A stretch of 64,000 nucleotides of DNA from Leptobrachium leishanense (taxonomy: Eukaryota > Chordata > Amphibia > Anura > Megophryidae). Shown here piece after piece: positions 20,596-32,536 of this stretch. The notes under the pieces were generated by a model. It was not told where the DNA came from and did no database searches. It saw nothing but the letters and a program-made list of their open reading frames with translations. The stretch spans positions 120,959,692 through 121,023,691 of the forward strand of contig CM019066.1 of the NCBI GenBank assembly GCA_009667805.1. Direction: 5' to 3'. How positions within the stretch are numbered: the first letter of the stretch is position 1; each line of letters begins with the position of its first letter. The position numbers and the translations under genes are program-made.

Positions 20596-23500
20596 TTGTC
20601 CCCAAAACTAAATCGGAGGGTGCAAGCAACATGCGAGGTAAAAAATGACAAGCTCAGAGTCGTGTCTATAAATGCTCGCAGTTTAGTCAATAAAATCAAT
20701 GAACTAGAGGCAATGATGGCAGCTGAAAAAGTAGATTTAGTGGCGGTTACTGAGACATGGTTCAGTGAGAAAAATAACTGGGACATAACAATACCGGGGT
20801 ACTCTTTATATAGAAAAGACAGAGAAGGTAGGAAAGGAGGAGGAGTGGCCCTGTATGTGAAAAACATCATAAAAACGAACCAAATAAAAGTGAGCGAGGT
20901 GAACATAGTATCAGTTTGGGTTACGCTAACATTTGGCAATCATACAGTAGCTCGTGTAGGTGTGATCTATAGACCCCCTGGACCAAAATAGCTGGGTGCA
21001 CCAGGAGTACAAATATTCTAAACTCCTTACTGGGATTATCTCTAACACAAGTAGTTGAGGAGCCGACCCGTAAAGAGGCCATATTGGATTTAATACTCAC
21101 AAATGGAGGTTTGGTATCGGACGTTGTTGTAGGTGAAAATTTGGGATCTAGTGATCACCAATCAGTATGGTTTAATATAAGAACAGGGATGGAGCCGCAC
21201 CACACAAAAACAAAAGTTTTAGACTTTAAAAAAACAGATTTTTCTAAAATGAGATTTTGTGTGAATGAGTCAGTATCAGACTGGAGGAGTTTAAAGGGAG
21301 TCCAGGAGAAATGGGATTATTTAAAGGAAGCATTATTGAAGGCAACAGGAAATTGCATTCGGCTTGTTAGCAAAAACAAAAAAGGGAAGAAACCACTGTG
21401 GTACTCTGCAGAAGTGGCCAAAATAGTGAAGAACAAGAAGATAGCATTCAATAATTATAAAAAAACTCAGCGTGAAGAGGATAGGCAAACCTATAAGATT
21501 AGGCAGAAAGAGGCAAAGCAATTTATAAGAGCTTCCAAAGCACACGCAGAAGAGAAAATAGCTCAGTCAGTAAAAAAGGGGGACAAAACATTTTTTAGAT
21601 ACATAAACGAGAAAAGAAAAGTAAAACAAGGATTAGTTAGATTAAAAACAAAGGAAGGAAGGTATGTACAAGAGGATAAAAGTCTCGCTGACTGCCTCAA
21701 TGAATATTTTTGTTCAGTCTTTGCATAAGAAAAGGAAGGAAAGGGACCTCAGTTAGGAGAGAACACTAAAGAGACATTTACATATGAGTTTACAGAGGAG
21801 GAGGTTCTAAAGCAGCTGTCTAAAGTAAAGACAAATAAGTCAATAGGGCCTGATGGGATCCATCCTAATTTATTAAAAGAGCTCAGTGATGTAATAGCAA
21901 AACCGTTAACAAGGATTGGTTAAATAAATCTGTTAACAGGAGTCGTCCCAGAAGACTGGAAATTAGCAAATGTTGTGCCCATTTACAAGAAGGGTAGTAG
22001 GGAGGAATCGGGGAACTATAGGCCAGTTAGTCTTACGTCAGTAGTGGGGAAATTAATGGAAACCATGTTAAAGGAAAGGATTGTTGAACATCTAAAAACA
22101 CATACAGGGTTATCCAAAGAGATCCGACTTGCTTGAGAAAGGTAACCGAACGCTGAAAATCAGCATTCGGTTGCCTTTCCTGACCATTCGGCTATCTAGA
22201 GAGCAGGCAATTCGCCAAATCCTGGCGAATCGCCTGAACATACGGTGCCTGTTCGGTGCCTGTTCGAGGGCAGTGAAATCCCCATGAAAAAGCACTGCTT
22301 CGGCTATTCAGAGAACACAAACCAGCAGTGAAAGGTTCCCGAAATGCCCTGCCATTCGGTGGTTTAATTCGGCAAATTTATTCAGGAGAATCCCATAGGC
22401 TTGAATGTTAAAAATATTCCCGTTTTAATTCAATATCTAATAAACCGTTCATTATAAAATTCTGCAGCAAAAAGTCTCTTTATTTATAGATTTTTTTAGG
22501 ATACTTTAAGCATTTTTCAGATTTTTTTTTTTTTCAGTTTACTTATTTTTTTTGTAACAGCCCTCTTTATTATCATTCCCTGGACCTCCTGTGAAAATCT
22601 CAGACATTTTCGCTTAGTAGTTTCTTTGCAAACAGCGTTTCATTTTGCCAGATTCATACAAATGGTTTTGCTAGTTTATTCACTGCCTCCTCTACATCAC
22701 AGCTGCTTCGGCTCTGTGTGATTCGACTCCTGTTCGGCTCCTGTTCGGCTTCTTCGAAGGTTAATCCAGATGTTTTTGCTTGTTTTCAGCGTGCATTCGG
22801 TTAGTTTTCGTCAGGTTTTTGGCAGCTTTTCCCTGCAATTCGGGGACCCTGTGCTGTTTGCTGAATACACCGCAGGGTCACCGAAATGCAATCGGCAAAA
22901 GGAACCGAATTGAAGAAAACGAAAAGTCACCGAACGTGCGGTGACTTTTCGAATCTCTTTGGATAACCCTGATAGATTACAGGATCAGAAACAACATGGG
23001 TTTACCTCAGGGAGATCATGCCAAACTAATTTTATTGATTTTTTTGATTGGGTAACAAAAATAATAGACACAGGTGGTGCAGTAGACATTGCTTATTTAG
23101 ATTTCAGTAAGGCTTTTGATACTGTTCCGCATAGAAGGCTTATCAATAAATTGCAATCTTTGAGCTTGGATTCCAATATTGTTGAATGGATTAGGCAGTG
23201 GCTGAGTGACAGACAACAGAGGGTTGTGGTAAATGGAGTTTATTCGGCGCAAGGTCTTGTTACCAGTGGGGTACCTCAGGGGTCAGTACTTGGACCCATT
23301 CTCTTTAATATTTTTATTAGTGATATTGCAGAAGGTATTAATGGAAAAGTATGTCTTTTTGCTGATGACACAAAAATTTGCAACAGGGTTGACGTTCCTG
23401 GAGGGATCAGCCAAATGATAAATGATTTAGGTAAACTAAAAAAATGGTCGGAGTTGTGGCAATTGAGTTTTAATGTGGATAAGTGCAAGATAATGCACCT

Positions 23501-24167
23501 GGGACGTAAAAACCCAAGGGCTGAATATAGAATATTTGATACAGTCCTAACCTCAACATCTGAGGAAAGGGATTTAGGGGTCATTATTTCAGAGGATCTA
23601 AGGGTAAGTAGTCAATGTAATAGAGCAGCAGGAAATGCTAGCAGAATGCTTGGTTGTGTAGGGAGAGGTATTAGCAGTAGGAAAAGGGAAGTGCTCATGC
23701 CACTGTACAGAGCACTGGTGAGACCTCACTGGGAGTACTGTGTGCAGTACTGGAGACCGTATCTCCAGAAGGATATAGACATCTTAGAGAGAGTTCAGAG
23801 AAGGGCTACTAAAATGGTGTACGGCTTGAAGGAGAAAAGTTACCAAGAAAGGCTTAATGATCTTAACATGTACAGCTTGGAAAAAAGACGAGACAGAGGA
23901 GATATGATAGAAACATTTAAATACGTAAAGGGAATCCACAAGGTAGAGGAAGGGAGTATATTTAAACGGAAATATAGTAGCAAAACAAGAGGACATAGTC
24001 TTAGATTAGAGGGGCAAAGGTTTAAAAGTAACATCAGGAAGCATTATTTTACTGAGAGGGTGGTGGATACATGGAACAGTCTTCCAGTATAAGTGGTAGA
24101 GGCCAAAACAGTAATTGAATTTAAGCAGGCATGGGATAGGCATAAGGCTATCCTAAACAAAAGATAA
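20596..24167 (+). pseudogene. CR1 ORF2 (endonuclease and reverse transcriptase), decayed
   Basis: The APE-type endonuclease starts with LRVVSINARSL and AVTETWF, then is cut by an internal deletion and frameshift between about 20985 and 21040 (YRPP directly near PTRKEAILDLILT), and ends SDHQSVWF. In-frame stops lie at 21726-21728 and 21921-21923. The RT begins with SIGPDGIHPNLLKEL and YRPVSLTSV, is split by a MITE (22105-22971), and resumes with [36 protein letters not shown] and LFADDTKI (catalytic FADD). An in-frame TAA at 24090-24092 precedes the original terminus at 24165-24167. Removing the MITE restores the frame precisely. Confidence 0.9.
22105..22971. mobile_element. CAGGGTTATCC-family element, 867 bp, in CR1 ORF2
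   Basis: Ends CAGGGTTATCCAAAGAG and CTCTTTGGATAACCCTG are inverted repeats, flanked by ATA on both sides (22102-22104 and 22972-22974). Deleting the element and one ATA joins the CR1 RT frame without a gap, which proves both ends. No reading frame of note; Harbinger-type by its 3-bp A/T duplication, but that is tentative. Confidence 0.9.
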
Positions 24168-24260
24168 ATCCAGGTAAAGTATCCATGTAATTGGGCAGAC
24201 TAGATGGGCCAAAAGGTTCTTATCTGCCGACATTTTTCTATGTTTCTATGTTTCTATCCA

Positions 24261-26424
24261 CATGTAACTCATACGGCTTGTGAGGGTCCGCGTAGGCCAA
24301 GACAGGAGCTTGAGTTAGACTCTCCTTCAGCTTCAAGAAAGCACTTTCACATTGACTAGTCCACTCTCCCTGTATGGACTCTCGAGCTTTACTTGGCCCT
24401 GGAGCTGACGGGTTTGGGTCAGAGGCCTTGCAGCCTTCCTCTGTGCTTTCCTTCTGTAGGAGTTTGTTCAGTGGTTGAGCTATTTTCACGAATCCTCCTA
24501 CAAATCTTCGATAATAGGAACAGAACCCCAAGAAAGATCTAAGTTCAGTGACGTTTCGGGGTCTAGGCCAAGAAGCTACGGCCTCCAACTTCCGAGAATC
24601 TGTCGAAACACCTTCTGCTGAGACCACATGTCCCAGATACGTAACAGACGGTAGACAGAATTGGCATTTCTCCAGAGACAGTTTCAATCCCTCTTCATGG
24701 AGCCTCTTCAAGACCTTCTCCAAACGTTGTTCATGTTCTTCCAGAGTCTTCCCGAACACAATTATGTCATCCAGGTACACTAATACTTCGATCAGATTCA
24801 TGTCCCCGACTGTCTTCTCCATTAACCATTGGAACGTGGCTGGAGCCCCCGTAAGGCCTTGAGGCATTCTGTTAAATTCAAAGAACCCCAGTGGACAGAT
24901 GAACGCAGTCTTCTCTTTGTCTTCAGGATGCATTGGTATCTGGTGATACCCACTTCGCAGGTCTAGTACACTAAACCATTTTGCTCCAGACAAACACTGT
25001 AAGGCATCTTCTATCCGAGGAGTAGCATATTGGTCTGGGATGGTTCTCCGATTCAGTGTGCGATAGTCTATGCATAGGCGGACAGAACCATTCTTCTTCC
25101 GGACCATCACTATTGGAGATGCGTATGGACTCCTGGACTCTTGGATCACCTTGGTTCTTTGCAGTTAATTCAGCTGTTCTCGCAGATCATCCAAGTCTCC
25201 CAGCGGAACTCGCCTTGATCTTTCACGAAACGGCTTGTCTTCTTGTAATCGAATGCGGTGCTCAGTACTTTTGGCTAGGCCTACGTCGAACTCATCTTTC
25301 GAGAACAATTCTCTCCACTTTAGAACTTGAGACTGAAGACGTTTCTTCCATTCAGGTGAAATGGGAGCATCCTTGGGGTAGAATCTTTCATCTGGAATCT
25401 CTTTATCCACTCCCCCTCCTAAATCGGTAGGAGAGCGAGGCGTAGCAGACGCTACTTGCCCGATAGGCATTCGTGCTATAAGGACCACTGGAGAATCAGA
25501 CACATTGCACACGCTGACTGAGACTCTTCCTCGCGTTCTTTTCAAAGCTTTAGTGGAGATTATTTCAGGAATTACTTCGACTCCGGCTTCACTCCCATGA
25601 TTAAAATCGGTTTCCAGTACCACATAGGGACCTGGTGGCGATCCGTTCAACTTGACTGAAGCCCGGAAGCTTGCTACTTCTCCTGCTTGCAGAACCTTCT
25701 CTGTTCCTTCTAATCTCCATAGGCGCCCCACTTCGGCAGGTGCCTTCTGTTCTTCGACCATCCTCTGATAGACTGGACGTAACATTGGGTGTACTCCTTG
25801 AGTAGAACCTTCTTCCAATACGATAGGTGTCAGGAGACGTCGCACCAAATCAGTATTCGTCCCCACTATCATGGAACTCCTGTTTGCCCCTGAAGGCCGA
25901 GGACACACAATGGCCAATGCATCACAACCTCCGGACTGTCCGATGACTTCGGATCCCATCTCCAACTTCACCTGTAGATACCCATCATAGGGGAGTTTCT
26001 CCGCTCCGATACCCCAGATTTCCAGGTCCTTCAATTTCTGCAGAGGAATGTGCTTCAAGTGTTTCTCGTAGAAGTCTCGGTAGATCAATGTCACTTGAGC
26101 CCCTGAATCCAACAGGGCTTTCGTGTAGACTCCCTCCACTTGGATTGGCACAATAGGAGAAGGACCTATCAGCTGGTCAGGAAACTTGGTGGTGGCACCC
26201 GGACACTTAGACCCAGTTTGTTGTACCCTGGCCTTCTTCTTGGCCCGTATAGGTTTTGGGTGTGCATTGCTTCCCCATGACGTAAGTCCGGATGCTAAGG
26301 GAGTGACTCTTTCAGTCCTGGCAGGCTCAGCGGTTGGCCGGACTTTGGGCCCTCTCGCCCTCTTAGTCCTGGCTTGATTTTTGGAGCGGGTTTCAACCTT
26401 CGGGCACCTAGGTTGCTCCTTCAC
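24261..26424 (-). pseudogene. Gypsy-A pol, protease and reverse transcriptase
   Basis: Minus-strand pol in the -1 frame relative to gag, overlapping its 3' end. The pepsin-like protease motif is ALLDSGAQVTLI. A TAA at 25165-25167 breaks the frame between protease and RT; the reading frame is otherwise continuous. RT motifs include RLCIDYRTLNRRT, FSVLDLRSGYHQIPM, QGLTGAPATFQ, VLVYLDDIIVF (catalytic YLDD) and YLGHVVSAEG, then the connection with LRSFLGFCSYYRRF. The frame ends at LHVD where CR1 inserted; RNase H and integrase continue at 19198. Function: protein processing and reverse transcription in Gag particles. Confidence 0.92.
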
Positions 26425-27911
26425 TTGTGCCCTCGGGCGTTTCCCGCCGGTGAGGTAGATAACAGTCCTTCCAAGGCTTTCAACAACTCCTCTACTCTAT
26501 TTCCCTTAGGCTTCTGGCTTTTGCATTGTGCGCGGAAATGACCCATTTATCCACAACTGAAACATCTCTTCTTTGAAGACGGAGGCGCATTCACCCACTG
26601 TGATTCGTTTGAAGGACCTTGGCTAGACGCCACAGCAACTCCGGTTGTCTGCATGCCTGTAAGGAACTTCTGCATTTCTGCCTGCATCTCTGTCACCGTC
26701 AACAATACTAGGCACAGTTCTGCGTGCGCCTGTTGCAATTCAGCTTGAGCTTCTTGTACTTTCTTAACAGTTTTGTGCAACTCACCATGTTCGGAGAGGT
26801 TTAAACCTTTGACAGCCCTCTCTGTGGATTTAAAGGCGATCAGATGCTCTTGCTCGTCCATGTCGGATCCGTAGGTATCTAACGAGTTGCTTTCAGGCTG
26901 AAAACAGTCGTTATGCCTCACAGGTTGCGTGTAAACTCTTTCTCCTCGCCTGAAGGATTTTTCTTCCAGTAAAGCCTCTTCCTCTCTGACAGCTCGGATC
27001 AGTTCCAGGTACTTCAGTTCTTGATTACCTGCTCTGTTTCTCAGCTGCAGCATCACTGGATCTAGAGGTTGAGAGCCCCTCGGGATTTGTTTTATTCGGA
27101 TCTTATCCACTTCGGCCGGTTCGGCCCCTTTCTTGAGGAGTATCTGGTGCAGAATCTTATCTAGGCGCCTCATGTATTCGGTCATTCTCTCACCTTTCCG
27201 CTGGTAAGTGTGTTCATACTGATATACAAGCTCTGTGGCCTTTTCTGTTCGCCCAAAAACTTCCTCCAGAACGTTTAAATAATCTAAAGCAGTGCAGTCT
27301 TTCTTACTCAGTTTTAGGTTTCTCACCGCTTCTGACGCAGGTCCCTTTAAGCTCTCGGTGATCCTTTGCTTTTTCTGGGCTTCAGGGACGTCCCACTCAT
27401 CCAGAGCCTGCATCGCCTGTTCCACCCATTCTTCAAAGATTTCTTCTCCCGCCGGAGTTGGTACGTTTCCTGTAAAATTTCTCAACCGTCGATAACCGAA
27501 GTTAGTGTGAGGAGGGCTTGTTCTCTGACACTTAGCCAGCAAATCTCCAATAGCCACTATAAATTCAGGCCCGATCATGGCCAACGGACTGGGCGCGGGA
27601 ACACTTGCGGATTCGCCACGTGGCGCACTTGGCTGAATCAGTTGAACTTCCACCTCATCGGTCAGCTTCACGCTCGCGCCCTGAAAACACACTGGAACAC
27701 CCTTTCTCCACTCAAAAAGAACATACGTGTGAGAGGTATCTGGGTTCTCTTTAGTGTCCAGGATTAACCCCCAATGATCTGGTGTCAGCGCGGCCACGGC
27801 CTGGCGAATCTGATCTTCGGCCCAAGTGTCTGCGGGAATATCCATGACTATACAACATTCTAACTGACTACTGTGCTCCTCACACCATTCGGCAACAGTG
27901 TCTGGATCCAT
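26421..27911 (-). pseudogene. Gypsy-A gag, PNMA-like, one stop in the zinc knuckle
   Basis: Frame of 496 codons broken only by a TAA at 26547-26549. The N-terminus (MDPDTVAEWC, then CCIVMDIPADTW) and the capsid region (FTGNVPTPAGEEIFEEWVEQ, ALDEWDVPEAQKKQRITESL, KGPASEAV, LEEVFGRTE, YQRKGERMTEYMRRLD) follow the order and motifs of vertebrate PNMA proteins, which derive from Gypsy Gag. The C-terminal CCHC knuckle is RCFSCG-stop-MGHFRAQC, so the stop replaces the residue after the second Cys and Gly. ATG at 27911 lies 57 bases inside the LTR border. Gag is followed by pol in another frame with about 80 bases overlap. Assignment to the PNMA lineage is by eye. Confidence 0.85.
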
Positions 27912-27947
27912 ATTTAACCCTTTAAATGCAGTTTTTCCAGAGACTGG

Positions 27948-27965
27948 ATCCCGGACGAGCCCCCA
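27948..27965 (-). promoter_or_regulatory. Gypsy-A primer binding site, tRNA-Pro type
   Basis: Element-sense sequence TGGGGGCTCGTCCGGGAT lies two bases inside the 5' LTR. This 18-mer is the classical tRNA-Pro PBS known from gammaretroviruses; an exact match indicates tRNA-primed minus-strand synthesis. Confidence 0.92.
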
Positions 27966-28618
27966 CGTGTAGCGCTCACTCCTGGAGGAGCCGCTGAAAT
28001 TGAACCTCGGGTCAGTCTCCCCGCACTAGGGAATAAATATACTCCAGCACCGTTGTGGATTTTATAAATTATATAGTTTACTGGAATACATGGCATATAA
28101 TGAATGACACGGTTTTCGTATATATATATCTACAGTACTTCGTAATGCGGTAAACGCGCAGCGGAAAAGAAATACGAGGTTTTGTAATTCGAGAAACGCG
28201 CAGCGGAAAAAAAGTACGATTCTTCGTATTTCGGGGAAACGCGCAGCGGAAAAGAATAATGAAAAACGTATCTTTAACCCCTTCTTGTGATTTGGGGAGT
28301 GAGTCCTGCACAGGTTAAGTCCCGGAATGTAAGTGTGTGTGTGTATGGTACCCGGGTACTATTCAACTGGCCAGTGAACTGCTTAAGAGATGTCTTCGAC
28401 TAGTCAAGTTGGGGCCCTGTGGGTTTTGGAAACAAACAGCAGCGTGCTTTACTTGAGTCTTACAACGGCCTGGAAGGCCTCTCACCCATCCGCCAGATAC
28501 TTGAGGCTCCGCTGACCCAGGACGTCTCTCCGCTCGATATTGACTGGGGGTTGCTTGCTTCTGGATCCGCTGTCTGGCTTTCTGCACCGGCCTCGACTTG
28601 TCCAGCTTATCGCCTGCT

Positions 28619-29166
28619 TGTCACGGTTCCCAGATCCCACCATGCAGTACTTAACACCCCACACTCCACAGAGCCCAGAAGCTACCAACAGAGTAGCCGT
28701 GAAAGATCTCTAACTGTCTGGTCCTTAGAATTGGCCAGGTAAACTAGCTAGACAGAAAGGGTTAACAACACGGGGAGTAATCAGCCGAGCCAGAATCAGG
28801 AATACAGAGTTCAGAATGGTCAAATGGAATAGCCGGGTCGATATCAGAGCAGTGGCGTAGTACAAGAAAATGGTCTAGGGCAACAGAAGGCAGAATAGTC
28901 AGAAACAAGCAGAGGTCAATAACGGGTTAATTCAATATAGCTGTCAGGTACAAGGAGCTCAGGTATGGATAACCACGATCTGGCAACTGCTGAGAATACA
29001 CTGAGGGTTTTTAAAGACCTTCACCAGGCCACGCCCCCCACTCAAGCCGCGCCTCATGCAACCACTTCCCTGCCTGTCTCCATTTAAACCGGGCATTGGT
29101 CAGCGAGCAGCATCAGACATGCTGCCCTCAAGCACACAGGTAGGGCTGGAAGCTCCCAACGTTACA
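28619..29166 (-). repeat. Gypsy-B 3' LTR
   Basis: 548 bases, TGTCACGGTTCC to CCCAACGTTACA on the plus strand. Aligned by eye with 33486-34033 it differs only at CAAGCCGCG/CAAGCTGCG, CCACTTCC/CCACCTCC and AAACCGGG/AAACCAGG. Confidence 0.95.
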
Positions 29167-32100
29167 GTACCCCCCTCTCCACGGGAGGCCACCGGACGAC
29201 CAACAGGACGAGCGGCAGGACGACCACCAGGGCGATCAGGGTGTGAGGCATGGAACGCCCTGACCAACCTAGAGGCAGACATGTCGGAAGCTGGAATCCA
29301 GGACCGGTCTTCTGGACCATAACCCACCCAATCGACCAAGTACTGCAGAGCGCCCCTGCACAGCCTAGAATCCAAAACCCTCCTAACCTCATACTCAGAT
29401 TCACCATCAACCTGAATAGGTGGAGGAGGAGGAACGACCCGCGTGTACCTGTTACACAACAATGGCTTCAGTAGAGAGGTGTGGAAGACGTTGTGCATGC
29501 GAAGATGTTTAGGAAGGGCAAGAGCATAAGCCACCGGATTAACGCGGCGAATGATCCTATATGGACCTATAAACCGAGGTGCCATTTTCATAGAAGGCAC
29601 CCGCAACTTCACGTTCCTAGTGTACAACCAAACTCTATCCCCCACGTTATAGGAGGGAGCTTGTAACCTATGCCTGTCAGCCTTGCGTTTCTGGACAGCA
29701 ACATTGCGCTCCATATTTTCTCGAATCTGTCTCCAAATCTCTTGCAGTTGAGTGAGATGGTCATCGAGAGCCGGGATGACCTGTTCAGTAAACTGAAGCG
29801 GTAGAGCCGGAGGGAAAAAACCATAGATGGCAGAAAAAGGAGAGTGGCCAGTGGTCTCGTTAACGGCGTTATTACGTGCATACTCAGCCCAGGGCAACAA
29901 CTCCGACCAATTGTCTTGTTGTGGTGTGGTAAAGCAACGTATGTACTGCTCGAGACCCTGATTTGCCCTCTCTGCTGCCCCACTGGTTTGTGGATGATAT
30001 GCTGAAGAGAAGGCCAATCGCACCCCCATCTCTGCACAGAAAACCCTCCAGAAACGAGAGACGAACTGGGCTCCTCTGTCAGAGACTATTTCAGACGGAA
30101 CCCCATTTATTCGTACAATCTCTCTAGCAAATACAACCGCCAGTTCTTTGGCTGTAGGAAGCTTAGGTAGAGGGACAAAATGAGCCATTTTGGAGAAGCG
30201 GTCTACAACTGTCAGAACCACAGTATGACCCTTGGACTTCGGCAAGTCCACAATAAAATCCATAGATAGATGAGACCAAGGCCTCTTAGGCATGGGTAAA
30301 GGCTGCAATAGACCGACAGGCAAGGATTTACTGGTTTTGCTTCTGGCACAGACTTGACAAGCCAAAACAGACGTACGTCCTGTCGCATGGTGGGCCACCA
30401 GAACTGTCTAGAGATACTGGTAAGAGTCTTAGTAATACCAGGATGACCTGCTGGTTTAGAATCATGAAACATTATGAGTAATTCTTGTCTTTCCTTTTCA
30501 GGTACAAACAACATATCTGGAGGCTTGTCAGGTGGAGCCCCTACTTGAACTGCCTGGAGGCGTTCCAGGAAAGGCGAGGAGACAGACAAGACTGTGGAAG
30601 CCACAATACGTTCAGGAGGAACTATTGGATTGTGGTCTTGTGTATTAGATTCATACGGGTCATATTGACGAGATAAGGCATCAGCCTTTACATTGCGGTC
30701 ACCTGGTCTGTAAGTCAATACAAAATTAAACCGAGACAGTAGCAATGACCACCTGGCCTGTCTCGCGTTCAAACGTTTAGCATCCCTGATGTACGTAAGG
30801 TTCTTATGATCAGTAATTATCAATAAAGGGTCAAGAGTACCTTCCAACAAATGTCTCCACTCTGATAGGGCAGACACAATAGCAAGCAATTCTCTGTTAC
30901 TGATATCATAATTGCGTTCTGCTGGTGATAATTTTCTTGAAAAGAACCCACAAGGATGTAGAGGTTTTCCTGGAGACTCTTTGAGACAGGACAGCCCCAA
31001 TGCCTATCTCGGAAGCATCAACCTCAAGAACAAACGGAATCCTGGGATCAGGATGCCGTAACACGGGAGCGGAAGTGAAAGCTTGTTTGAGGGCTTCGAA
31101 TGCTTGTTTGGATTGAGAAGACCAGATCTGGTTCTTCAGACCTTTACGTGTCATATTAATGATAGGGGAGGCTACAGTGGAATAATTCTTGATAAATCTC
31201 CTATAATAGTTGGAAAACCCCAGAAACCTCTGTATGGCCTTGAGACCTTGAGGGAGAGGCCATTCTGAGATGGCCGTGAGTTTAGAAGGATCCATCTCAA
31301 AACCTTCTGGAGTGATAATATACCCAAGGAATTTCACAGTAGTAATGTTGAATAAACACTTCTCTAGTTTGCAATAAAGACCATTGTCCAGTAATTTTGC
31401 TAATACCTGTCTGACATGTGCATGGTGGGTTTTCAGATCGGGAGAGTAAATCAATATATCGTCTAGGTATACTATAACAAAGGTTTGTAAGAAATCTCTG
31501 AGCACATCATTAATAAAATCCTGGAATACCGCTGGAGCATTACAATGACCGAAAGGCATGACCAAGTATTCATAATGCCCACTCCTGGTGTTAAATGCTG
31601 TTCTCCACTCATGCCCCTCTTTTATACGTATCAGGTTGTAAGCTCCTCTTAAATCAAGTTTTGTGTATACTGCTGACCCCCTTAACCTGTCGAACAGTTT
31701 TGATATGAGAGGGATAGGGTACACGTTCTTAATGGTGATCTTGTTAAGCCCCCTATAATCGATACACGGGCGTAAATCTCCCTCTTTTTTAGACACAAAA
31801 AAGAACCCAGCCCCTGCTGGCGAAGAGGAACGTCGGATAAAACCTCTCTCCAAATTCTCCTTTATGTACTCTTCCGTAATTTGGTTCTCCTTTATGGAAA
31901 GAGGATATATTTTGCCTCGAGGAGGCATGGTACCAGGATGAATATCTATGGCACAATCATATGGTCTATGTGGAGGCAGTTTCTCTGCCTCTCTTTTATC
32001 AAACACAGCCCTGAGGTCGGCATATTGGTCAGGAACCTCTGTAGACAATGGAGGAGCTGTGGGTGTGTTCAGGGCACCGACATGCTGAATGGGTATTAAA

Positions 32101-32516
32101 CAAGTCCCAAAACAAGCAGGACTCCAAGACAGTATCTCTCCCTTGGCCCAATCAATAACAGGATTATGTTCCACCAACCAAGGGAAACCAAGTACAACAG
32201 GATTGGAAGGTGAATGGATAACTTGAAATATGATTTCTTCTTTATGCAAGAGACCAGTGGTAAGAACCACTGTAACCGTATCGTGAGTAATCCTAGGGCA
32301 GGATAATGGTCTGCCGTCTATGGCTTCGACGGCTAAGGGTGTCTCTCTTACAACCAGAGGTAGAGAAATGGAAGAAGCGTAGTTAACATCGATAAAGTTG
32401 CCAGCTGCCCCAGAATCCAAAAAAGCGGTAGTATGTGTGGTCTTGGTCTCCCAAGCCAAGGATACTGGTAACATAAGTTTAGTGTCTTTGACAGGAGACA
32501 TGCACGTCACACCCAA
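29100..32516 (-). pseudogene. Gypsy-B pol with chromodomain, two frameshifts
   Basis: Pol lies in the -1 frame relative to gag. Order: protease (TAFLDSGAAGNFID), RT (RPCIDYRGLNKIT, LDLRGAYNLIRI, YLVMPFGHCNAPAVFQ, VIVYLDDILIY), RNase H (LEVDASEIGIGAVLS, then a frameshift near 30978, FSRKLSPAERNYD, ITDHKNL, KADALSRQYD), integrase zinc domain (HDSKPAGHPG), a second frameshift near 30375 with the CxxC part (ACQVCARSK) after it, core (MDFIVDLP, VSDRGAQF, SGAAERANQ; D35E) and a C-terminal chromodomain (YEVRRVLDSR, QYLVDWVGYGPEDRSWIP). The stop at 29100-29102 lies inside the LTR. Chromodomain plus this order identifies a chromovirus. Confidence 0.93.
29167..29180 (-). promoter_or_regulatory. Gypsy-B polypurine tract
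   Basis: Element-sense GGAGAGGGGGGTAC lies directly before the 3' LTR. It is also inside the end of the pol frame, which reads on into the LTR. Confidence 0.7.
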
Positions 32517-32536
32517 GGCCTGTCTCCTCAGCTGCC

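Larger units (their letters stand above)
19199..24255 (+). mobile_element. CR1 LINE inserted in Gypsy-A RNase H
   Basis: The insert separates ELHVD from ASREG of RNase H, with ATCCA on each side (19194-19198 and 24256-24260). It ends in TTTCTATG repeats, typical of CR1 3' tails. It has a 5' UTR, ORF1 and a decayed ORF2, in the plus orientation, opposite to the Gypsy. An 867-bp MITE splits ORF2. At the 5' junction a near-copy of CTGGCATCC occurs again at about 19210, so the exact 5' end is slightly uncertain. Confidence 0.92.

Noticed and set aside
16296..28000. A retroviral (env-bearing) provirus, suggested by the tRNA-Pro PBS
   Set aside because: Gene order, short TG...CA LTRs, 4-bp duplication, Gag type and absence of an envelope frame fit Ty3/Gypsy; the region after integrase is only an acidic tail.
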